This document shows, piece by piece, positions 21,315-29,696 of a DNA stretch of 55,188 nt. Numbering within the stretch: the stretch's first letter is position 1; each line of letters begins with the position of its first letter. Source of the stretch: Candidatus Doudnabacteria bacterium (GTDB taxonomy: Bacteria > Patescibacteriota > Dojkabacteria > J137 > JAEUSD01); the NCBI GenBank assembly GCA_016788825.1, contig JAEUSD010000006.1, positions 1 to 55,188 of the forward strand, read 5' to 3'. The position numbers and the translations under genes are program-made. Under the pieces are notes generated by a model that was not told the origin of the DNA, searched no databases, and saw only the letters and a program-made list of their open reading frames with translations.

Positions 21315-21469
21315 AAGTAAAGAGCAGTACCAAAAAAAGATGTGCACATTGCAAGATAGTAGTACGACGTAAGCGCTCTGGCGGCAGTAAAGTTAGCCAA
21401 GCAAAGCTGAAGCGTATAGTTTATGTTATTTGTTCTGCCAACCCAAGGCACAACCAAAGACAAGGATAA
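21311..21469 (+). CDS. rpmJ: Ribosomal protein bL36 with internal insertion
   Basis: This 52-residue protein begins [20 protein letters not shown] and ends [14 protein letters not shown], both clear bL36 signatures. Zinc ligands Cys11, Cys14, Cys41 and His47 are kept. Compared with the usual 37-38 residues it has about 14 extra residues (rich in Ser, Gly, Lys) between the two halves of the zinc fold. It lies in the normal infA-rpmJ-rpsM order and overlaps infA by four bases. Confidence 0.95.
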   Translation: MKVKSSTKKRCAHCKIVVRRKRSGGSKVSQAKLKRIVYVICSANPRHNQRQG

Positions 21470-21488
21470 TTAATTAATCGTATACAAG

Positions 21489-21872
21489 ATGGCAAGAATT
21501 TTAGGAATAGATATACCAAATGAAAAGAAACTAGAAGTGTCGTTGAGTTATATCTATGGTATTGGCCGTCCTTTGGCAAAGCAGATTATCTCTGCAACCA
21601 AACTGAATCCTAACATGCGTGCAAAGGAGTTGACTGAGGATCAGATCAACGTTATCTACGAGTACATCGAAAAGAATTTTGTTGTAGAAGGAGCTTTGAA
21701 GCAGCGTATTTTCCAAAACATTAAACGCTTGAAAGATATTCGCTCATACAGAGGGCTGAGACACAAAGCTGGTCTTCCAGTTCGTGGTCAAAATACCCGT
21801 AAGAACGCTCGCACCCGCAAAGGTAAGGGAGTGACTGTAGGAGGACTTAATAAGAAATTAGACAAGAAATAA
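21489..21872 (+). CDS. rpsM: Ribosomal protein uS13
   Basis: uS13 contacts uS19 and the P-site tRNA in the head. The 127 residues start MARILGIDIPNEKKLEVSL and hold RSYRGLRHKAGLPVRGQNT and a basic tail. The start is 19 bases after rpmJ. Confidence 0.98.
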   Translation: MARILGIDIPNEKKLEVSLSYIYGIGRPLAKQIISATKLNPNMRAKELTEDQINVIYEYIEKNFVVEGALKQRIFQNIKRLKDIRSYRGLRHKAGLPVRGQNTRKNARTRKGKGVTVGGLNKKLDKK

Positions 21873-21876
21873 AATA

Positions 21877-22278
21877 ATGGCAGACCCAAAGAAACAGAAC
21901 AAAGTAGAAAAAAAGAAGAAGGCTAAGGTAGCTTCACCTAAGGTGAAGGTTGTCGTGAATTCTTCTTTTAACAATACAATTGTGTCTGTGACTGACTACT
22001 CTGGAGCTGTGATAGCTACAAGTAGTGCAGGACAAGTTGGGTTCTCCGGATCTCGCAAGAGCACAGCATATGCTGCGAGTAAGGCTGGAGAAGATGCTGC
22101 TCGAAAGGCAGCCAAATTGGGTGCACAAGAGGCTATCATTATTGTGAAAGGTGTTGGAGAAGGCAGGCAGTCTGCTATCAAGGGGGTACGCTCAGCTGGT
22201 TTGCGAATTACATCATTATCTGACTATACACCTATCCCTCACGGAGGTTGCAAACCCCGTAAGATGCCTAGGAAATAG
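21877..22278 (+). CDS. rpsK: Ribosomal protein uS11
   Basis: uS11 forms part of the platform and mRNA exit path. The 133 residues contain VNSSFNNTIVSVTD and end TPIPHGGCKPRKMPRK, the family signature with a slightly changed PHNGCRPPK core. Confidence 0.98.
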   Translation: MADPKKQNKVEKKKKAKVASPKVKVVVNSSFNNTIVSVTDYSGAVIATSSAGQVGFSGSRKSTAYAASKAGEDAARKAAKLGAQEAIIIVKGVGEGRQSAIKGVRSAGLRITSLSDYTPIPHGGCKPRKMPRK

Positions 22279-22311
22279 AGTTAAATTAGAACTTAGAAAT
22301 TTAGAAAACAA

Positions 22312-22911
22312 ATGGCAAGATATACTGGACCAAAATGGAGAATCAACCGCAGAGAGAACTCTAATGTGTTGGGTTCTACAGATAAATGGAGAAGGCGTCC
22401 CACAGCTCCAGGACAGTTCCCACGTCCTAAAAAATCTTTGAGTGAGTACGCTATTCAGTTCCGTGAGAAGCAAAAGGTCAAGAGAATGTATGGAATGCAA
22501 GAAAGACAGTTCAGGCGTTACTTTGGTCTTGCGCTTAAGGCAGAAGGAAATACTGGAACGCGGTTCTTACAATTGTTGGAATTACGTATGGATAATGTCT
22601 TGTTTAGGTTAGGTTTTGCCAAAACACGAAGCCAGGCGAGGCAGATGGTAACTCATGGACATGTTATGTTGAATGGTGAGAAGCACAATATTCCATCTAC
22701 TATTCTGCAACCAGGAGATGAATTGCAGATTGTTGAGAAAACAAAGAAGTCTCCTCTGTTTGAGCAATTATCTGAAGAGCTAAAAGCTACTCAGGTACCA
22801 ACTTGGATGGAGAGATTGGCCGCTGGTGGTAAAGTTGTTGCTGAGCCTACTCGTGACCAGATGGACCAAGGTATTCGAGAAAGACTTATAATTGAGTTAT
22901 ATTCAAAATAA
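22312..22911 (+). CDS. rpsD: Ribosomal protein uS4, cysteine-free type
   Basis: uS4 nucleates 30S assembly. The 199-residue protein has the S4 RNA-binding domain (RMDNVLFRLGFAKTRSQARQ) and the MARYTGPKWRINRR start without zinc-binding cysteines. It lies directly upstream of rpoA, as usual. Confidence 0.98.
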   Translation: MARYTGPKWRINRRENSNVLGSTDKWRRRPTAPGQFPRPKKSLSEYAIQFREKQKVKRMYGMQERQFRRYFGLALKAEGNTGTRFLQLLELRMDNVLFRLGFAKTRSQARQMVTHGHVMLNGEKHNIPSTILQPGDELQIVEKTKKSPLFEQLSEELKATQVPTWMERLAAGGKVVAEPTRDQMDQGIRERLIIELYSK

Positions 22912-22932
22912 TCTAAATTTTATTATTACTGC

Positions 22933-23904
22933 ATGTTTCCAATAAACCAATTTGTGATTAAGAAGATTTCAGAGACTGATACTCAGGGAGTGTTCCATGT
23001 TGGACCCATGCCAACAGGATTTGGAAGTACTATCGGTACAACTTTCCGCCGCATTTTGTTGGCAGCTATTCCAGGTGCTGCAATTACAAGTGTACGAATT
23101 GAAGGTGTAGAGCATGAGTATACAACTGTAGCAGGCTTGCAGGACGACGTATTGAAAGTTGTTCTAGCTATGAAGAACATTGCAGTAGTTTCTCACTCTG
23201 ATCAACCAGTAAACTTGAAACTCAGCATGAAAGGAAAGAAGGGTGGAGTAACAGAAGTTACAGCTGGTGATTTTGAGAAGAATCCTTTGGTAGAAATAAT
23301 CAACCCTGACTACGTAATCACAACTTTGGCTGACGAGCATGCTGAGTTGAATGTAGAGGTGACTGTGGAAAAAGGAATCGGATACTCCCTTCCAAATGAA
23401 GAGGTAAGGCAAGAAATCGGTGCAATTCCTGTAGACGCGATCTACAACCCAGTGCGCAGTGTGACAGTTAATGTTTCAAACGCACGTGTTGGTCAACAAA
23501 CCGATTTGGACCAACTAGAACTGACAATCGTTACCAACGGAACTGTTTCTCCAAGTGCTGCTATTTATGAAGCTGCTCAGATCTTGGTTGAGATGGGGAA
23601 GCACTTGTTGAGTACAGCTCAGGATAACTTGAGCAAACAGGCGGAGAAAGAGGTTGCGGAAGCGATATTGCCTATTGCGCCAGCGGCTGAGACTTCCAGC
23701 GCTTCCGCCCCAAAGTCTTTACGTATCGAAGATCTGAAGCTATCAACTCGCTTGGTAAACGCTTTAGTTAATTCCGGATATGAAGATCTAGCTGTAATGG
23801 AAGGTCTGACAGAAGAGGAATTGCGTAATATCAAAGGAATGGGAGAGAAAACATTCCAGGAACTACTTGATGTTTTGAAAACTAATAACATTAAACTTAT
23901 CTAA
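22933..23904 (+). CDS. rpoA: RNA polymerase alpha subunit
   Basis: Alpha dimerises to start RNA polymerase assembly. The 323 residues contain the N-terminal assembly domain with GFGSTIGTTFRRILLAAIPG, a short Ala/Ser linker near 248-258, and a full C-terminal domain (LKLSTRLVNALVNSGYEDL) able to contact UP elements and activators. rplQ starts on the next base. Confidence 0.98.
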   Translation: MFPINQFVIKKISETDTQGVFHVGPMPTGFGSTIGTTFRRILLAAIPGAAITSVRIEGVEHEYTTVAGLQDDVLKVVLAMKNIAVVSHSDQPVNLKLSMKGKKGGVTEVTAGDFEKNPLVEIINPDYVITTLADEHAELNVEVTVEKGIGYSLPNEEVRQEIGAIPVDAIYNPVRSVTVNVSNARVGQQTDLDQLELTIVTNGTVSPSAAIYEAAQILVEMGKHLLSTAQDNLSKQAEKEVAEAILPIAPAAETSSASAPKSLRIEDLKLSTRLVNALVNSGYEDLAVMEGLTEEELRNIKGMGEKTFQELLDVLKTNNIKLI

Positions 23905-24438
23905 ATGTATACGACACGCGGAAAAGCAAAAATGGCCGGCAAGAAGCCATCTCATCGTAATGCAATCATTCGTTCTCAATTGATCGAGTTGATTCGCAAT
24001 GAGAGGTTGAAGTCGACAGCTACAAAGACAAAGATCTTGAAGGCTGAATTCGACAAGGTGGTAAACATGGCCAAAAAGGGATCCCCTGCTAGTCGTCGTG
24101 AAGTTGAAGCTACTTTGCAATTTATGCCAGCTGTAGAAAAGCTTTATACTCATATTCTACCAAGGTTGGAAAAAGATAATTCGGGTTATACTATTTCTGC
24201 ACGTACGTTGCCTCGCAAAGGCGACAACGCTACTCAGGTGATCGTTATGATCAAAGGTACTGAGGTGAAAGAAAAGAAATCACGAATTCAGGCCACATTG
24301 GAGAAGCAAGAGAAAGCTGAAGCTGCTGCGAAGCCTTTGACATCTAAGATCCGTAACGCAGTTAAGAGCGTTGGAGGAGCTGCCAAAGAAACAAAGGCAA
24401 AGAGTAGTGTTGTATCTGTAAGACGTAACTCTAAATAA
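23905..24438 (+). CDS. rplQ: Ribosomal protein bL17 with extended tail
   Basis: bL17 lies by the tunnel exit. The core includes KKPSHRNAIIRSQLIELI and a family central helix. The last 50 or so residues are an extra Lys/Ala/Ser-rich tail, giving 177 residues against about 115-130 usual. The start at 23905 abuts the rpoA stop; a second ATG at 23932 is possible, but the upstream one aligns better with the family N-terminus. Confidence 0.95.
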   Translation: MYTTRGKAKMAGKKPSHRNAIIRSQLIELIRNERLKSTATKTKILKAEFDKVVNMAKKGSPASRREVEATLQFMPAVEKLYTHILPRLEKDNSGYTISARTLPRKGDNATQVIVMIKGTEVKEKKSRIQATLEKQEKAEAAAKPLTSKIRNAVKSVGGAAKETKAKSSVVSVRRNSK

Positions 24439-24439
24439 T

Positions 24440-24895
24440 ATGTTCAAAACAAAAATAACAAAATCAAAAGAAGTCACACCTAAATGGTACTTAATTGATG
24501 CCAAAGGTAGACGTTTGGGAAAGATTGCGAGTATTGCTTCTCAATTGCTATTGGATAAAGCAAACCCTGTGATGCGTGACTACTTGATGCCTCAAGCTAA
24601 GGTGGTAATTATCAACGCATCTCAGATTGATCATACTGAGAAGAAAGCAATCAGCAAGTTGTACACAAACTACTCAGGTTTCCCAGGTGGATTAAAGATT
24701 TCCACTATGGGTGAGTTGATGGCAAAATTCCCAGAACGAGTGATTGAACATGCTATCTCTGGAATGCTTCCAAAGACAAAGCGTGGTAAACAAATTATGA
24801 GTGAGAACTTATATGTTTACCCTGCCGCAGAGCATGCACATTCAGGTCAACAAGCTGAGTTTATTTCAATTGACGTTAATGCTTACAAAATATGA
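24440..24895 (+). CDS. rplM: Ribosomal protein uL13
   Basis: The 151-residue protein has WYLIDAKGRRLGKIAS and GMLPKTKRGKQIM, classic uL13 segments. It overlaps rpsI by four bases. uL13 and uS9 form the common rplM-rpsI pair, here joined to the alpha operon. Confidence 0.98.
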   Translation: MFKTKITKSKEVTPKWYLIDAKGRRLGKIASIASQLLLDKANPVMRDYLMPQAKVVIINASQIDHTEKKAISKLYTNYSGFPGGLKISTMGELMAKFPERVIEHAISGMLPKTKRGKQIMSENLYVYPAAEHAHSGQQAEFISIDVNAYKI

Positions 24896-25284
24896 ACAAG
24901 TACACTTACGCTTTAGGAAGAAGAAAAACCGCTGTAGCAACAATGAGGCTTTATGCTGGGAAAGGTGTATCTACTGTTAATGGTAAGCCAATTGAAGAAG
25001 CTTATATCTCAGAATTTACGAGAGCTGACCTTATTGCACCTTTCAAAGTGGCAGATTTGGCTCCAGCTCAGTACTATTTCACAGCTAAGGTGCGTGGTGG
25101 CGGTACTTCTGCACAGGTAGAAGCTATTCGTTTTGCCCTCGCTCGCTGCATTGCTAATAGTCAAGAAGATCTACGAAAACCTTTAAAGGATGCTGGTTTG
25201 CTTACACGTGACCCACGTATGGTTGAGCGTAAGAAGACAGGTCGCCATAAGGCACGTAAATCTGAGCAGTACTCCAAGCGTTAG
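24892..25284 (+). CDS. rpsI: Ribosomal protein uS9
   Basis: uS9 touches the P-site tRNA with its C-terminal tail. The 130 residues include YALGRRKTAVATMRLYAGKG and end KARKSEQYSKR, where the last Lys-Arg reaches the anticodon. It ends the ribosomal block. Confidence 0.98.
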   Translation: MNKYTYALGRRKTAVATMRLYAGKGVSTVNGKPIEEAYISEFTRADLIAPFKVADLAPAQYYFTAKVRGGGTSAQVEAIRFALARCIANSQEDLRKPLKDAGLLTRDPRMVERKKTGRHKARKSEQYSKR

Positions 25285-25287
25285 TAT

Positions 25288-25316
25288 TTGCGCCTGCTGC
25301 CTAACTTCCATATAAT
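25288..25316 (+). promoter_or_regulatory. Promoter of the PEGA/DUF4012 operon
   Basis: TTGCGC (25288-25293) and a perfect TATAAT (25311-25316) are 17 bases apart, four bases after the rpsI stop. A second possible -10, TACACT (25329-25334), lies five bases before the ATG at 25340. Confidence 0.55.
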
Positions 25317-25339
25317 AGGTACAACTGATACACTTGCCC

Positions 25340-26014
25340 ATGGCCAAATCATTCAGAATTTTAATTCTACTATTGATTGCGGTAGTTTGCGCCGTATGGT
25401 CGCCATGGAACTATTGGAATTTCTCCATTACAAGGTTATTTGGAATTGAACCCCCTCCAGAGATCGGTGGACTGCAAGTTACTTCTCTAGCGGGGGAAGT
25501 GGAGGTGTTTGTGGATGGGATTTCCCAAGGTAAGGCAGTGGCAGAACAAGCACCACTTATTATTCCGGCAGTTGAGCCTGGGGAGAGACAGATAACTTTG
25601 AAGCGTGCTAGTACGGTGATCGGGGCATACTGGGAGTTCAATAGATTAGTGAAGTTTGAATCAGGTGTAGATGTAATCATTTCTTATGAGCTAGGCCCAT
25701 CCCAAGACTTCTCTGAGGGACATGTGATATTTGCTACCAAATCGGCCGATAAATTTGAAGGTGTGAAATTAAATTTGGATTCTCCAGTTGCAGGGGCGGC
25801 TGTTTTTCTGGATGATGTAGAGATAGGGCAGACCCCCTTGAGGGCAAAATCGATCTCGATAGATAAGCAGCACACAATCAAGGTTGTAGCTGAAGGGTAC
25901 GAAACCCAGGAGTTCAAGCTATTGCCCGAGGATCAGACAAACCGAGACAAGATTTCTGGCTTTGATTTGAACGTTACAGTAGACCTTTTTTTGCAGCCAA
26001 TTACAGTTAGATGA
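25340..26014 (+). CDS. Membrane-anchored PEGA-domain protein
   Basis: The 224-residue protein starts with a basic N-terminus and one hydrophobic helix (ILILLLIAVVCAVWSPW), an uncleaved anchor or signal. Two PEGA-type beta domains follow: one at about 45-95 with VEVFVDGISQGKA, the other at about 140-195 with AAVFLDDVEIGQTPLRA. PEGA domains are surface beta-sandwiches, usually on cell-wall proteins. I chose ATG 25340 over a TTG two codons earlier. It overlaps the next gene by ATGA, linking it to the DUF4012 protein. Confidence 0.85.
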   Translation: MAKSFRILILLLIAVVCAVWSPWNYWNFSITRLFGIEPPPEIGGLQVTSLAGEVEVFVDGISQGKAVAEQAPLIIPAVEPGERQITLKRASTVIGAYWEFNRLVKFESGVDVIISYELGPSQDFSEGHVIFATKSADKFEGVKLNLDSPVAGAAVFLDDVEIGQTPLRAKSISIDKQHTIKVVAEGYETQEFKLLPEDQTNRDKISGFDLNVTVDLFLQPITVR

Positions 26015-29000
26015 TCAACCAGTTTAAGCTTAAAGCTACAATTAAATATCCGACCTCTGTGATCGTAAACGGCCTAAGTAACTTAGGTATTGAGATTGCA
26101 GATTCTCTTTTGGCCCAAGGCGGGTACGTGATCTTAGTAGACGCCTACAATCAGGAAAACTTGTTGAAGCTTAATGACAAGTTTGGCAGCAGCAATTTGG
26201 TTAGTTTTGTCGATTACAGTGCAATTCCCCACCTACAGGAGGATATTCGTAGGTTGGATTATGTGTTCTATCTTTCTCATGTTGCAAACTTAGATCTCAA
26301 TGCGGAAATATCCACCCAGAGTTTCTTAAAGTACTCAAACTATCTGGATACAATGCTGGATTTGGCGGTTAAGTTTGAAGCTAAGCTATTACTGACGACA
26401 TCTATTCGAGCCCATCAAATGATGATGTCCAGGATGGATATCGATATGAATTTCGGTACAAATGTGCAGTCCAAGCATACGGTGTACACTGAGATGGAGG
26501 TACAGCGCTATGCTGAGAGTTTGTGTCTGGAGTATGCGACGAAAAAAGACTTGAACGTAAGGATTGTGAGGGTTGGAGAAATAATTGGAGAGGGCATGGA
26601 TTTCTCTGCCAATACCGCTTTCACAAAAATGGTGCTACAAGCTGTCGCCGGCCAAGACCTCGTATTGCAAGGTGATGGGTTGGACACGGATTGGTTTGTG
26701 CACTTACTCGATGCAGCTTATGGCGTGATAAAAGCGCAGTTCTCGAAAGATACCGAATCAGAAGTTTTCTCTTTGGCATACGAGAATAACGTGACTCAGC
26801 TGTCGATGGCGTACAAGATTCAAGAATTGGAGGCAAATGCGAAAGAAATTGTTTTCAAAGATGAGGGGAATGGCTTACCACCTATTCGGTTGCACAAACC
26901 TGCACCTAACTTGGCTAAGATCGGTTGGAAACCAAGGATAGACTTTGAGAAAGCCATTGCAGAGTCTTTGTCAGCAGCGAAGCTGCATTTGCTAAAAAGT
27001 GAGGCAGATCACCCGGAGGGTGATCTGCCGGGCAGTAAATTAGTTGGAAAACTAAGGTCGTTCTTCTCTGTGGCAGATGCTACGCCTACGCCTGCAGAGA
27101 TCGAAATGCTAAATTCTGGTCCAGTCTCTAGGCTGATTGCTGAACGCAAGCGCCAAGAACAGATGCGGGGAGAATCGATGGACAAAGCAGATCAAATAAT
27201 CCGCGGTCGCTGGCGCGACCGCCAGCGTACACCTATGCAGAAATTATCTGCTTGGATATGGCGGAACTTTTTAGATGTCAGAACCAACTTTGGTTTTTTG
27301 AGGCAAATGACCCCAGCCCAGTTCTTTGGATACTTGGTTATTGGCGTAGTTTTTGTAGCTGTGTATTTTGCGATAGTTTCTCCATTGATTGTATTTGTAC
27401 GCAATGTGGTAGTGGTAGCAACAGCGATTACCACACTTCAAGCTGGGCTAGAGAGTTCAAACTATCAGCAGGTATATGCTAGTTCAACCCAATTGACCAA
27501 TGCACTCAAGGAAAATGTGACATTGGCTTCGAGATTCCAGGGCGGGGCTAGTATTTTGGGGGCAGATAAGTTTTTAAGTTCTGCTGAGGCCACGATGCAG
27601 AGTCTTGGCAAAGTTGCCGAAGGAGTGCAAAATATTTCTTATGCTGCTCAACCACTTGATGAATACCTAACCACCTACAAAGACAACACGCGATTTAGGT
27701 TGAATAATGAAACATACTTGTCTGTAACCGAAGCAGGCACAGATTACTCTCCGATACTCGGTGAACTGACTGCCCGGAGTGCATTTGTAGATGTGGGGGC
27801 AACCAAGATCGCGCAGGGAATAGAGGAACTAAAGATGCAAGACTATGGTTTGTGGCCACAATTTGTTTCCGAGCAGCTGGGAGGTCTGGTGGACAAGTTT
27901 GATAGTTTCCAACAGATCTCTGGTATTAAAGACTTAGTCCTTTACGGGCCAGATCTGTTCGGCGTGAATGCCCCGCGGAGTTATCTTGTCGTTTTGATTG
28001 ATAATTCACGCCCCATGCCTGTGGGAGGTGAGTTATCTGCTTACATGATGCTGACTCTGCAAAATGGCGCGATTGCTGATTTGAGGCTCCAAAGCATCGA
28101 TACGTTCTCGCCAGACCTAACTAAATTGAGCGACTCGGTACTAAAAGAAATAAATCTCAACTCATTCCAAGCAAAGAACAAGAACAATGTCACGGTACGA
28201 GATCTGGCATTTATTTCTAACTACGAGCTATTTGGAGATACTGTGGCTCAGCTTTGGGAAGAGTCGCTGAGTAGAACAGTTGATGGGGTTGTGGTCGTAA
28301 ACTACAACTTCCTGTCGCAGCTATTAAACATTAAAGGAAACGTTACCGTAGATGGGCAGGTGTTTACTCAGGAGACTTTCCTGACTGCGTTGGCTTCTTT
28401 GCAGACGAGTACGCCTACAAATCAGAGGCGAAATGATATTGTGTCTCAGGTTTGGGCAGGGTTGTGGGAGCGAATATTTGATGAGTACAAAGTAACCCTG
28501 CCCAAGTTGCTAACTGAAGCGGCGGCGGCGGCGCGGCGGAAGGATCTGGTAGTCGCTCAGCTTTCAGTAGCCTATTCCCGCGCTGCCGCCGAGTACGGCT
28601 TGTTGGACAATGATTTGACGGATGTCGATGTACCGCTGACCACTAGTTTTGTCACAGATGCCAAGCAGATATCCCCATCTCGCTACCCTGCAGTGAACCA
28701 GGCGATCAAGTACACGATAAATCCTGACTTGTCAGCGACAGTTATTCAAACGGTAAAGTTCCCTGCTGTGCCTGGTGTCGATTTTGTAGTCTTCTGTACA
28801 AACTTAGCCTCCAAAGATCTGAAGATTGAAGGCATAGACAGCACAAAGGTGCGAAATACTAAGTCTTCTAGCCGTAATTGTATGTCCGTAGATGTAATTT
28901 CGGAGACAGAATTGACCTTTAGCTTTACAACGCTACCGATTGAAAGTTTGCAAAATAGGGAGTATAATTTAGAGTTTGGTGTTTCTAAGAATAGTGGAAG

Positions 29001-29145
29001 TGAGGTAATCTCAGACTTTGAAGTGACGATTAACCCCGCTTTGTCGTTAGTTAAATCATTGCCCCAAGTTCCAAGTATAGATAACAAGATCGCGTTTACA
29101 CAAACTTTGGTGAGCGATCAGAGAATTACATTAACTTTAAAATAA
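26011..29145 (+). CDS. SDR-like/DUF4012 fusion membrane protein
   Basis: 1044 residues. About 10-330 resemble an NAD-dependent epimerase (extended SDR) with SVIVNGLSNLGIEIADSL at the nucleotide-binding end. The Gly-rich loop is degenerate, and the usual YxxxK is Y159-TEM-E163, lacking the lysine, so catalysis is doubtful. A membrane helix lies at about 440-465. A DUF4012 region follows, with its hallmark SYLVVLIDNSRPMPVGGELS near 660. DUF4012 is common in CPR and some Gram-positive surface proteins, with no agreed function. I infer a cytoplasmic SDR-like part and an external DUF4012 part. Coupled to the upstream PEGA gene. Confidence 0.85.
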   Translation: MINQFKLKATIKYPTSVIVNGLSNLGIEIADSLLAQGGYVILVDAYNQENLLKLNDKFGSSNLVSFVDYSAIPHLQEDIRRLDYVFYLSHVANLDLNAEISTQSFLKYSNYLDTMLDLAVKFEAKLLLTTSIRAHQMMMSRMDIDMNFGTNVQSKHTVYTEMEVQRYAESLCLEYATKKDLNVRIVRVGEIIGEGMDFSANTAFTKMVLQAVAGQDLVLQGDGLDTDWFVHLLDAAYGVIKAQFSKDTESEVFSLAYENNVTQLSMAYKIQELEANAKEIVFKDEGNGLPPIRLHKPAPNLAKIGWKPRIDFEKAIAESLSAAKLHLLKSEADHPEGDLPGSKLVGKLRSFFSVADATPTPAEIEMLNSGPVSRLIAERKRQEQMRGESMDKADQIIRGRWRDRQRTPMQKLSAWIWRNFLDVRTNFGFLRQMTPAQFFGYLVIGVVFVAVYFAIVSPLIVFVRNVVVVATAITTLQAGLESSNYQQVYASSTQLTNALKENVTLASRFQGGASILGADKFLSSAEATMQSLGKVAEGVQNISYAAQPLDEYLTTYKDNTRFRLNNETYLSVTEAGTDYSPILGELTARSAFVDVGATKIAQGIEELKMQDYGLWPQFVSEQLGGLVDKFDSFQQISGIKDLVLYGPDLFGVNAPRSYLVVLIDNSRPMPVGGELSAYMMLTLQNGAIADLRLQSIDTFSPDLTKLSDSVLKEINLNSFQAKNKNNVTVRDLAFISNYELFGDTVAQLWEESLSRTVDGVVVVNYNFLSQLLNIKGNVTVDGQVFTQETFLTALASLQTSTPTNQRRNDIVSQVWAGLWERIFDEYKVTLPKLLTEAAAAARRKDLVVAQLSVAYSRAAAEYGLLDNDLTDVDVPLTTSFVTDAKQISPSRYPAVNQAIKYTINPDLSATVIQTVKFPAVPGVDFVVFCTNLASKDLKIEGIDSTKVRNTKSSSRNCMSVDVISETELTFSFTTLPIESLQNREYNLEFGVSKNSGSEVISDFEVTINPALSLVKSLPQVPSIDNKIAFTQTLVSDQRITLTLK

Positions 29146-29150
29146 AATAA

Positions 29151-29666
29151 ATGTCTAAGAATTCAAAATCAAACAAGAGCGCAAACTCCGATAAAGATGT
29201 ATTGATTGTGTCGCAGCAGGGGTACAATGAGATGACGGAGGAGCTGGACTACCGTATAAAGGTATTAAGGCCTCAAATTGCGGATGAAATCAAGCAAGCT
29301 CGTGACTTAGGAGATTTGTCAGAAAATCACCCATACACTCAAGCAATGCAAAAGAAAGAAATGAACGATGCACGCATCGATGAGCTAGAGTACTTGATCA
29401 GTATTGCTCAGATCTCAAGCGCCTCTGATGCCGATGATGTGGTGACAATTGGACATACCGTCGAAATTCAAAAAGTCGGAGGTGAGAAAAAGTCAGTTGT
29501 TCTGGTTGGAAAGTCCGAAACTCAGCAAGCAAACCCTGCAGAAGGAAAAGTATCCATCGATTCACCTTTGGGAAAGGCTATTAACATGGCTAAGGTAGGC
29601 GATACAGTAGTTGTTTCTTTACCAAAAGGAGAAGCTAAGTACAAAATTCTGCGAATAGCTGCCTAA
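29151..29666 (+). CDS. greA: Transcription elongation factor GreA
   Basis: GreA rescues backtracked RNA polymerase by stimulating transcript cleavage. After about 20 Ser/Asn/Lys-rich extra residues, the 171-residue protein has a coiled coil with the tip DLGDLSENHPY, keeping the acidic Asp and Glu that place the magnesium ion (the family form is usually NAEY after SEN). The C-terminal FKBP-like domain ends GDTVVVSLPKGEAKYKI. It starts five bases after the DUF4012 gene. Confidence 0.95.
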   Translation: MSKNSKSNKSANSDKDVLIVSQQGYNEMTEELDYRIKVLRPQIADEIKQARDLGDLSENHPYTQAMQKKEMNDARIDELEYLISIAQISSASDADDVVTIGHTVEIQKVGGEKKSVVLVGKSETQQANPAEGKVSIDSPLGKAINMAKVGDTVVVSLPKGEAKYKILRIAA

Positions 29667-29682
29667 CTCGGGCACTCTTCTG

Positions 29683-29688
29683 TATAAT
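29683..29688 (+). promoter_or_regulatory. -10 element of the PrgI/VirB4 cluster
   Basis: A perfect TATAAT lies eight bases before the ATG at 29697, in the 30-base gap after greA. The transcript would start within two or so bases of the start codon. No good -35 was found. Confidence 0.5.
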
Positions 29689-29696
29689 GGATCGGT

